Shown piece after piece: positions 1 through 6,212 of a stretch of DNA of 64,000 nt. Each line of letters starts with the position of its first letter. The first letter of the stretch is position 1. The translations under genes and the position numbers were made by a program. Source of the stretch: Aigarchaeota archaeon (GTDB lineage: Archaea > Thermoproteota > Nitrososphaeria_A > Caldarchaeales > Wolframiiraptoraceae); NCBI GenBank assembly GCA_025059205.1, contig JANXDS010000001.1, forward strand, positions 140,014-204,013, in the 5' to 3' direction. The notes beneath the pieces are model-generated. The model had not been told where the DNA came from. It was given only the letters and a program-made list of their open reading frames with translations, and made no database searches.

Positions 1-3
1 GCA

Positions 4-273
4 ATGAATAAAGATAGAGTTGATGGTGTGTTGTTAAAAACTTGGTGGAGTAGGCAAGGTCTATGCGACATCTTGCTTGATTACATAATAAAAAATAGAA
101 TTGAGACAGTGCATGATTTTCTCTCGATAAATTATTCGGAAGCTATATGGCCTTTTCCAAGCAAAGTTAGGGAGCTTGGCATAAACTATTTCATGCATGA
201 TTATCCTGGATTAGGAAGCGGAAGTGACTTTTACAGAGGAAAAGATGTTTATAGGCTTATTCAAACTTTCTGA
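4..273 (+). CDS. Unrecognised protein at the window edge, possibly the C-terminus of a longer gene
   Basis: An open frame of 89 codons begins three bases into the window, so the first ATG may be internal to a longer gene. The product is rich in aromatic residues (paired Trp near residue 14, a WPFPSK segment near 49) and I do not recognise it. It ends eight bases before the likely ATG of the GIY-YIG gene, which suggests the two are co-transcribed. Nothing more can be said without upstream sequence. Confidence 0.4.
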   Translation: MNKDRVDGVLLKTWWSRQGLCDILLDYIIKNRIETVHDFLSINYSEAIWPFPSKVRELGINYFMHDYPGLGSGSDFYRGKDVYRLIQTF

Positions 274-280
274 AGATTTG

Positions 281-997
281 ATGGAAACGTCTGAGTTATG
301 CCGATGGTTACACGAGCAATTAGAGCAACTTCCTCTCATAAAGTTTCCTTTTAAATTAGAAATCTTGCCAGAAAATGGAATATACTTTTTCTATGAAGAC
401 GGAGAATTCTGGGGGCATGGTGGAGAAAAGTTAAGAATAGTTAGGGTGGGCACGCATAGGGATGGAAATTTCAGGAGTAGAATTAGGGAACATTTCCTTT
501 TGGACAAAGCATGGATGAATTTTGATGAAAGGAAACCAAAACCATCAGACAGAAGCATCTTTAGGAAAAATATTGGTAGGGCTTTGCTGAACATAGAAAG
601 AGACAATTACCTAAAAATTTGGGAGATTGATTTCACGGTCAGAAAGAACCAAGAACTATGGGGAGATAAAAGAGACGTAGAGAAAGAAAAGAAAATAGAA
701 GAGGCAATTACAAAAATTCTACGAGAAAGGTTTTCCTTCAGGTTTATAATTTTAGATCCCTATGTTGAGAGGATGGGAAGTAAAGGGCTTGAAAGCTCTT
801 TAATAGGGACTTTAGCACACTGTAAGTTATGCAAACCTTCTCCCAATTGGCTCGGAAAATACTCTCCCGTGCAGAAGATAAGGGAAGGCAAATTATGGTT
901 GGTGCAACATCTTAAATCTAACCCAATAAATGAGAAGGATAAAGAAATAATCATTAAAGCTGTCGAAGAAACAAAGAAGTGGCTGAAAATTACGTAA
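281..997 (+). CDS. GIY-YIG nuclease-like domain protein
   Basis: From the ATG at 281 the product has 238 residues. A GIY-YIG-type core is visible: GIYFFYE near residues 33-39, RIVRVG near 52-57, then a conserved Arg/His stretch (RSRIREH, about 65-71). This is followed by an SIFRKNIG segment and a C-terminal SSLIGTLAHC...SPNWLG segment, both of which I associate with a family of free-standing prokaryotic GIY-YIG proteins. GIY-YIG domains cleave DNA using Tyr, Arg and Glu, but the substrate here is unknown. In-frame GTG 224 and ATG 245 are alternative starts overlapping the upstream ORF; ATG 281 avoids overlap. Family call is fairly sure, function open. Confidence 0.65.
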   Translation: METSELCRWLHEQLEQLPLIKFPFKLEILPENGIYFFYEDGEFWGHGGEKLRIVRVGTHRDGNFRSRIREHFLLDKAWMNFDERKPKPSDRSIFRKNIGRALLNIERDNYLKIWEIDFTVRKNQELWGDKRDVEKEKKIEEAITKILRERFSFRFIILDPYVERMGSKGLESSLIGTLAHCKLCKPSPNWLGKYSPVQKIREGKLWLVQHLKSNPINEKDKEIIIKAVEETKKWLKIT

Positions 998-1016
998 TTT
1001 GACAATTTTATTTACA

Positions 1017-1295
1017 TTAATAGGTTGTTAAGATTATCGTAAACTCTTCCCGCGGGTAAATGAATATGAGGTATACAACGCGTTTTTCATGGTCGGGTTT
1101 GTGAGCAAGACGACAATCTCCAATACGATAGCGCCACATACCCTTCATGGAACCGCCCAGCGGTTTTTTGTATCGCCAATCAATTTTGTTGGGTTTCAGC
1201 TGAGCTGGGCAATTGCTTCTAAGACCCTCCCCCGAATTTTTTTATCGCTTATTTGAACCAAGGATTTTAAGAATGATGGGGTGAAAAGAAATCAA
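1017..1295 (-). pseudogene. Decayed RelE/ParE-type toxin gene
   Basis: Read on the minus strand, one frame shows a RelE-like fold signature: a start region WLISFHPIILKIL, then KKPLGGSMKGMWRYRIGDCR and a terminal VVYLIFIYPREE. In RelE toxins the equivalent is a KxLKGxxKGxWRxRVGDYR core. The frame is broken by a TAA at 1242-1244, 17 codons after a possible TTG start at 1295, and it ends at a TAA at 1017-1019. No partner antitoxin frame is evident upstream. I read this as a relic. Similarity was judged by eye only. Confidence 0.55.
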
Positions 1296-1362
1296 CCAGT
1301 CACCGCCTTTCTGGATATCTCCTGGCTGGCCTATCCCTAATTTATCTGAGAGTTCTGAACAA

Positions 1363-1372
1363 CGTTTATACG
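1363..1372 (+). promoter_or_regulatory. TATA box for the C/D box sRNA
   Basis: CGTTTATACG is centred about 27 bases upstream of the predicted 5' end of the sRNA (about 1394), the normal archaeal TATA-to-start distance. No coding gene on this strand follows. Confidence 0.5.
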
Positions 1373-1392
1373 TTAGGCGGCATATCTGAACT

Positions 1393-1457
1393 TTGCCCCG
1401 ATGAAGAGCCCAAAGCTCACACTGAATTCATGAAGAGCCATAGGGTCACTGAGGGGC
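1393..1457 (+). ncRNA. Probable C/D box guide sRNA
   Basis: The segment carries boxes in the order C (GATGA, 1400-1404), D' (CTGA, 1422-1425), C' (ATGA core, 1430-1433) and D (CTGA, 1449-1452), with guide spacers of 17 and 15 bases. CCCC at 1396-1399 and GGGG at 1453-1456 can form the terminal stem next to boxes C and D. Total size is about 60 nt, normal for archaeal 2'-O-methylation guides. A TATA box lies 27 bases upstream. Both guides appear complementary to one segment of 23S rRNA domain V (see findings). Weak points: the first two bases of box C are CC rather than RU, and the D'-C' gap is only one base. The 3' end overlaps the last codons of the convergent nuclease gene. Confidence 0.6.
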
Positions 1458-2201
1458 GGTCTCTTTCTTCTGTTGATCAAACAGCATCTTTAACGTAGAG
1501 CCGCCCCTCACTTTTATGCGTTCAAGATCGTATTTTATCTCCGGCAATCTTTCAATAAAATTTCTTAGAAGACCTACAGGTATTATCGCTACACCGCTTT
1601 CGATCCACTCGCTTGAGCCGTAGAGTGCTAATACTGCCGGAATTATCTCTACGATAACATCTCCTTCTCCAAACACGCTTGATAGGTATTCTGCAAACAT
1701 CCAGGCCCTTCTAAGCTGGTTCTTTGTTATGAGTGACAACCTCTTCCCGGCTAAAATAGCATTCCATCTCTTGCAATCAAGGAGCAAGACCATGGAATCT
1801 TTTGTGGCTAGTATGTCTATCTCGCATCTCTTCTTCGATAAACGTAATCTCAAGTTCTTCAAGATGTTAAATCCAAACTCGCCCAAAATTCTTGCAGAGA
1901 GAGCTTCAAAATCCTTCCAAGATACATGTCTAGCAAGAATTTCAGCAGGAGCGCCATTTTTTATGCACTCTAGAACGATGGATAACCTAACGTCACCGGT
2001 AACCTCAACCTCGTTTTCATTAAAGTCTTTACCAAGTAACCTAGAGACTATCTCGAATGCGACATCCTTTGAGACTATGCTTTGTTCAGCCAAGACGTCT
2101 ATAGTGGTTCTATTACCGTGCGGTGTGAGCTTAAGTAAGTTTTCAACCACTCTAGTGATTATTTCGGGTCTAATGTCAAGGTCAGATGAAAAGCTCCTCA
2201 T
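1446..2201 (-). CDS. HTH plus PDDEXK (Mrr-like) nuclease-fold protein
   Basis: The 251-residue product has a helical N-terminal part (about 1-75) that could be a winged helix, then a restriction-endonuclease-like domain. The catalytic pattern is visible as a Glu near 99, EID at 128-130 and LDCK at 141-144, the usual E...D...(D/E)xK arrangement for metal-dependent DNA cleavage. The start codon overlaps the end of cofE by 20 bases, so it is translated downstream of cofE, though the pairing has no obvious functional logic. Specificity is unknown; a DNA repair or processing role is as likely as restriction, since no methyltransferase partner is nearby. Confidence 0.6.
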   Translation of the reverse strand: MRSFSSDLDIRPEIITRVVENLLKLTPHGNRTTIDVLAEQSIVSKDVAFEIVSRLLGKDFNENEVEVTGDVRLSIVLECIKNGAPAEILARHVSWKDFEALSARILGEFGFNILKNLRLRLSKKRCEIDILATKDSMVLLLDCKRWNAILAGKRLSLITKNQLRRAWMFAEYLSSVFGEGDVIVEIIPAVLALYGSSEWIESGVAIIPVGLLRNFIERLPEIKYDLERIKVRGGSTLKMLFDQQKKETAPQ

Positions 2202-2943
2202 GTCTGTCCCTTAATATAACGGAAGCAGGTACTTCATCTCTTATGTAATTGTAACCCCTAATTATGGCTACGGGTACACCTTCAGCGGCCTGTCCTATCA
2301 CAAGTTCGGCGGCACTACATAATTCGTCTGCGACACACGTAATCTTTGAACGTAAAACCCTTCCGAAAAGATCCACCTCACCCCTTCTATCCCACAGTGG
2401 GTTTATACCGCTACAACCTATGGCCACGTTGATCAGACCTCTGCGGAATGGTCTGCCTTGTGTATCCGATATGATAACGGCAACTCGTGAACCCGTAAGT
2501 CTTTCTATCTTCTCTCTTATCCTTTTTGCCGATAAATCTGGGTCGTCTGGCAACGTGACTACGCTCTCGCTTTCGGATACGTTTGAAGCATCTACTCCTG
2601 CGTTAGCGCAAATAATCCCGTGCTTCGTTCTGGATATTATTATGCCGTTATGTATCCTCAGTATGCTCTTTGATTCTCTTAGTATGACCTCAACGTGCCT
2701 AGGATCCTTTCCAACCTCCTCAGCTATGCGTTTTGCCAGTTCGGAAGGCTCAACCTCTTCAAGCCGTATTATTTTTCCTTCGGCTCTAGCCACAACAACG
2801 TGGGTGATGATTATTATATCGTTATCTTTTATACCAACACCCATCTTTTTAGCGCTCTCTACTATTAAGCTAGCTAAATCGTCGCCGGGTTTAATAATAG
2901 GCATGCCTCTTATCCCTATGACCTCTATTATAGTGGCGCTCAA
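2182..2943 (-). CDS. cofE: Coenzyme F420-0:L-glutamate ligase
   Basis: CofE adds gamma-linked glutamates to F420-0 with GTP, completing the deazaflavin cofactor. The 253-residue length matches archaeal CofE. Recognisable family segments include the N-terminal PIIKPGDDLA, the NAGVDASN motif near residue 115, the SDTQGRPFRRG segment near 160 and WDRRGEVDLFGR near 185. An AT-rich TATA element around 2968-2980 sits about 27 bases before the ATG, so the mRNA is probably leaderless. Its presence implies F420-dependent redox chemistry in the cell. Confidence 0.95.
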   Translation of the reverse strand: MSATIIEVIGIRGMPIIKPGDDLASLIVESAKKMGVGIKDNDIIIITHVVVARAEGKIIRLEEVEPSELAKRIAEEVGKDPRHVEVILRESKSILRIHNGIIISRTKHGIICANAGVDASNVSESESVVTLPDDPDLSAKRIREKIERLTGSRVAVIISDTQGRPFRRGLINVAIGCSGINPLWDRRGEVDLFGRVLRSKITCVADELCSAAELVIGQAAEGVPVAIIRGYNYIRDEVPASVILRDRHEELFI

Positions 2944-2992
2944 CCCTGTTTATGCACTTCGTTAGTAAAATATAAATTAAGTTGTTGATGTA

Positions 2993-3292
2993 TTATGCGC
3001 CGAACTTCTCCAGTCTTTTCTTGGCCCTAATGGCAACGTCGGCTCCAAGCTTTATCTCTGGCTCGCCCGTCTCAGTAGTTTTCCGCTTAACGAATAGGCC
3101 GCATCTTCCGTCGGGAAGTAGTTTGACTTGTACACAACTTGCATAAGGACAACGGTAGCCCGTGCACACTCCGCCTACCCAATCACACGATGGAGGGTTC
3201 TGTTTATAGTTCAGGGACTTTTTAACACATCTAAAAAACCTACAAAGAGGGTTACAAACTGGAGTTGGCTCCCTACTAAAGGTTTGACTCAA
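2993..3292 (-). CDS. Small cysteine-rich protein of unknown function
   Basis: The 99-residue product contains eight cysteines within residues 13-64, with spacings compatible with one or two metal sites (zinc or Fe-S): CxxxCxxxxC near 13-22, then single Cys near 36, 43, 48, 53 and 64. The C-terminal third is charged and lacks Cys. I do not recognise a named family. It lies upstream of cofE in the same direction, separated by about 50 bases that contain the cofE promoter, so it is probably its own transcript. Confidence 0.6.
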   Translation of the reverse strand: MSQTFSREPTPVCNPLCRFFRCVKKSLNYKQNPPSCDWVGGVCTGYRCPYASCVQVKLLPDGRCGLFVKRKTTETGEPEIKLGADVAIRAKKRLEKFGA

Positions 3293-3390
3293 CCTTTACC
3301 CCCTACCCGTCGGCACAGCCGACAACAATTCTCAATCTTAATCAAAAACGTTGACATATTAATATTTTGGGACCTCTGCATTACAATAGT

Positions 3391-3403
3391 GTGCTGGTCT
3401 TAT
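3391..3403 (+). promoter_or_regulatory. TATA box of the m5C methyltransferase gene
   Basis: GTCTTATTTAAGG is centred about 30 bases before ATG 3432, favouring that ATG and an almost leaderless transcript over the in-frame GTG at 3420. Confidence 0.5.
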
Positions 3404-3431
3404 TTAAGGGCTTACGTTAGTGACATTAACT

Positions 3432-4805
3432 ATGATTGCTGAGAAACCAGGTCGGTGGTTGGTAGAAACGTCTCCAGAGATTCTAGGCGCCGCGCTAAAA
3501 GCTGTAGTACAGGCATACGCCAGGCATAGAGAGACACGACATTCTCTCAAATCATGTCTTTATGAGATTATACGTGAAAAAAAGTATCCTACAAAATCCG
3601 TAGAAATCGCAAGAAGAATGATCTGGGAACACGGGACGAAGAGAAATCTTTTAGCTAAAGTTGTCAATAAAGTATTAAAAGATGAGCCATTTTTACCTGA
3701 TAAGAGGATTCTTCTCGAACTTTTTGCCGACCAAGTGATCGTAAAAGGATGTAATAGGCTCGAGGCCGCAAAATTTGCCCAGGCGGCAAGGATCGCATTT
3801 GGGAAAGACTGGATGGCACCACTAGAGCCGTTACTCGGTAGATTATACGCCTTAAAGCTTGAGGATAGGATGATAGAAAGCAAAGACGAGCTAGAACACG
3901 TAAGTCTTATTTATGGGCACCCTAAATGGTTTGTTGAGTACGTCTTTAACGTTTTGGGTAAAGCAGAAGCCATCGAGCTGATGCGTGCTAGTAACGAAAA
4001 ACCACCGACCTATTTCGTTCTCAATAGGTTAAAAGCAACCGACGAAGAAATATTTAGAATACTCGAAAACGATGGGGTAGAGTTTGAAAGGGACAAGAGG
4101 GCGCCCTTACTTTACAGATTAATCTCGTCCAAGGCAATAAAGGATTTAGCAGCATACAAACGTGGACTTATAGCGGTTCAGGACTTTTCGAGCGTATTTG
4201 CTGTCATCTCCGCTCAACCAAAGAGCGGCATGAAACTTTTGGACATATGTGCAGCTCCTGGCATAAAAACCTCCTTATTTGCGATCTACACACAAAACAA
4301 AGCTAGGATCCTATCTATCGATTTGTCCCCGCATAGATTAAAGACCTATGTATCATATACACGACGCTTGGGAGTTGAGAGTGCGGATGCCGTCCTTTGT
4401 GATGCCACTAGAAATTTACCAACAAATCTAAGCGCTGACATAGTGATGCTTGACCCCCCATGCAGTTCTACCGGTCTATTTTGGCGTGAACCCTCTTACA
4501 GATGGGTTGTCAAGCCCAACACCATAAAGAAATTTTCAATTGTGCAGAAAAAAATGTTGAATAATGCGGCAAAATATGTAAAGCATAACGGTCTACTAAT
4601 ATATTGTACTTGTAGCATTACGCTCGAAGAAAATGAGGGTTTAATCAAGGAATTTTTGAATTCTAACCCCAACTTTCAACTCGAAGAAATTCCAACAAAA
4701 TCGGGATCCCCAGGACTTTTAGGATTAGAAAGATGCAGAAGGTTCTATCCACATCGCGATATGTGTAATGGTTTCTTCGTTGCGCACCTTAGAAAAGTAA
4801 GTTAA
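3432..4805 (+). CDS. RNA (cytosine-5) methyltransferase of the NOL1/NOP2/Sun (RsmB-like) family with NusB-like N-terminus
   Basis: The product transfers a methyl group from SAM to C5 of cytosine in RNA. The C-terminal half has the full signature: SAM loop LLDICAAPGIKT, motif IV DPPCSSTG (its Cys releases the product) and motif VI CTCS (catalytic nucleophile). The helical N-terminal 150 residues resemble the NusB-like domain of bacterial RsmB, and a PUA-like middle follows. Whether the target is rRNA or tRNA cannot be told. The start was set at ATG 3432 from TATA spacing; GTG 3420 is the alternative. A second, smaller NSUN enzyme is encoded at 8951-9898. Confidence 0.88.
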   Translation: MIAEKPGRWLVETSPEILGAALKAVVQAYARHRETRHSLKSCLYEIIREKKYPTKSVEIARRMIWEHGTKRNLLAKVVNKVLKDEPFLPDKRILLELFADQVIVKGCNRLEAAKFAQAARIAFGKDWMAPLEPLLGRLYALKLEDRMIESKDELEHVSLIYGHPKWFVEYVFNVLGKAEAIELMRASNEKPPTYFVLNRLKATDEEIFRILENDGVEFERDKRAPLLYRLISSKAIKDLAAYKRGLIAVQDFSSVFAVISAQPKSGMKLLDICAAPGIKTSLFAIYTQNKARILSIDLSPHRLKTYVSYTRRLGVESADAVLCDATRNLPTNLSADIVMLDPPCSSTGLFWREPSYRWVVKPNTIKKFSIVQKKMLNNAAKYVKHNGLLIYCTCSITLEENEGLIKEFLNSNPNFQLEEIPTKSGSPGLLGLERCRRFYPHRDMCNGFFVAHLRKVS

Positions 4806-4807
4806 TT

Positions 4808-5161
4808 CTATCCACACGGATACTCGATAGATATTGTGTATTGTTTACCGTTAAACGATATCTTAAACGACCCTTCATCAACCTTCGCAGACGTCTTTTC
4901 CTCTAAAATTGTTATTAACTTCTCAACCTCTTCAAGCGAAAGAACCGCTATGGCGGGACTAACGAAAAGCTCATAATACTCTAACGGATACCTCGAAGTT
5001 TTTTCCTGAAAGAAATCATTGGCCTCCTCGAATGTTTGTATGAGTCTCGGAAAAAAGTTAACAATTGACTGAGTTATATCTGGCCAACTTTGATCAGTAC
5101 ATTCTCTTCTTATCTTTACCCTAGCGGTGTCCGTTTTCATCGACTTTTTAATGCTACACAT
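4808..5161 (-). CDS. Hypothetical protein
   Basis: An unrecognised protein of about 117 residues (110 if the ATG at codon 8 is used). The middle is predicted mixed alpha/beta with an FFPRLIQTFEEAN helix, and the last third looks like two beta strands. It is convergent with the methyltransferase gene, ending two bases from its stop. An AT-rich stretch upstream (5180-5200) could hold its promoter. No function can be assigned. Confidence 0.55.
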   Translation of the reverse strand: MCSIKKSMKTDTARVKIRRECTDQSWPDITQSIVNFFPRLIQTFEEANDFFQEKTSRYPLEYYELFVSPAIAVLSLEEVEKLITILEEKTSAKVDEGSFKISFNGKQYTISIEYPCG

Positions 5162-5239
5162 CTGTCTCTATTGATGAAAAGAAATTTAAATTTAACTAAC
5201 ACTACGAAAAACTAAAGTTCAAGATAAGCTTGCACATGG

Positions 5240-5250
5240 TTTATAATTCT
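5240..5250 (+). promoter_or_regulatory. TATA box of the arginase-family gene
   Basis: GTTTATAATTC lies about 47 bases before ATG 5293, leaving a leader of about 20 bases that contains the GGAAGGTG ribosome-binding site directly before that ATG. Confidence 0.45.
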
Positions 5251-5292
5251 CCCTTATGATGAACCGGTTAAGATAACAGGGTGGAAGGTGCT

Positions 5293-6165
5293 ATGAATAG
5301 GCCCCTAATAACCAACTTGTACAGTAAGGAGGAATCGAACGTTATCGCCTTCGGTGTGATTTTGGGAAGAAAGGCCGCTGAATCTATCAATGCGATAAGG
5401 GACGCTAGCTGGTTTATCGAGACGTTTGACATAACATCTAAGAGGAACCTTCTCGAAAGGGCAAGGGTTTACGATATGGGTGACATAAAGTTAACGTCTT
5501 ACAACGATTTAGAGAACGTCACAAGGACAGCATATTCGATATTATCGGAAGGTAAGTTTCCCCTCATGCTTGGCGGTGGTCACCTTGCAACGTATTACGT
5601 ACTCAAGGCTATGCCAAATGACACAGTCTTGTTGGTTTTCGATGCGCACTGCGACCTACGAGAGAGTTACGTGGACGAGAAGATTATCGAGCTAGATTAC
5701 ATCAACGAAAATATTACGGTGGATAAAAGGTTGAACGATGCAACGTGGCTTAGATGGGCATCAGAAGAAGCGTTATTCAAGAAGGTTGCGGTTTTGGGTG
5801 TAAGGTCAGGCGATGAAGAACAACTAGTTTACGCAAGAAAGAAGGGCATATTCTTAATCACCTCAGAGAAGCTTTTATCACGAAATGGATTAAGTGCTGC
5901 AACCAGGACTATATCAGCCCTAACGAGAGGTAAGAAAGTGTACCTGTCCCTGGATATGGATGTGTTTGACCCCTCGATAGCGCCTGCCGTTGACCATCCG
6001 GAACCCCTCGGCATAGGCTTTAGAGAGTTTACGAAACTTATCAGAAGTATAAAGGGAAGGATAATTGGTTGCGACGTGGTTTGTTTACGCAAGATTCCGG
6101 ATGATGAAGTAACAGAATTTTTAGCCGCTAGGGCCATATTCGAGATACTGTCTTGTGTCACCTAA
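5293..6165 (+). CDS. Arginase/agmatinase/formiminoglutamase-family hydrolase
   Basis: A binuclear manganese ureohydrolase fold of 290 residues. Metal-ligand motifs are GGGH near residue 97, DAHCD near 117-121 and SLDMDVFDP near 219-227. The ATG at 5293 is chosen over the GTG at 5281 because GGAAGGTG sits two bases before it. After the last metal motif, agmatinases usually read GTGTPEPGG, but here it is AVDHPEPLG, so the substrate (agmatine, arginine, guanidino or formimino compound) is uncertain. Agmatine hydrolysis would feed archaeal polyamine synthesis, but no polyamine gene is adjacent. Confidence 0.85.
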   Translation: MNRPLITNLYSKEESNVIAFGVILGRKAAESINAIRDASWFIETFDITSKRNLLERARVYDMGDIKLTSYNDLENVTRTAYSILSEGKFPLMLGGGHLATYYVLKAMPNDTVLLVFDAHCDLRESYVDEKIIELDYINENITVDKRLNDATWLRWASEEALFKKVAVLGVRSGDEEQLVYARKKGIFLITSEKLLSRNGLSAATRTISALTRGKKVYLSLDMDVFDPSIAPAVDHPEPLGIGFREFTKLIRSIKGRIIGCDVVCLRKIPDDEVTEFLAARAIFEILSCVT

Positions 6166-6212
6166 CGAAACTTTTTTACGTATAAAGATAACCCTCCGAA
6201 AAAGGTGACGAT

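Noticed and set aside
1446-2943. Restriction-modification system formed by the PDDEXK protein.
   Set aside because: No methyltransferase or specificity subunit nearby; the neighbour is cofE, a cofactor gene.
3309-3323. Perfect hairpin GTCGGC-ACA-GCCGAC upstream of the cysteine-rich gene.
   Set aside because: A 6-bp stem is short enough to arise by chance, and it is not followed by a T-run or placed as a typical operator.
5263-5269. Exact ATGATGA box C-like sequence before the arginase-family gene.
   Set aside because: No CTGA D box at a suitable distance on the same strand, so not a guide RNA.
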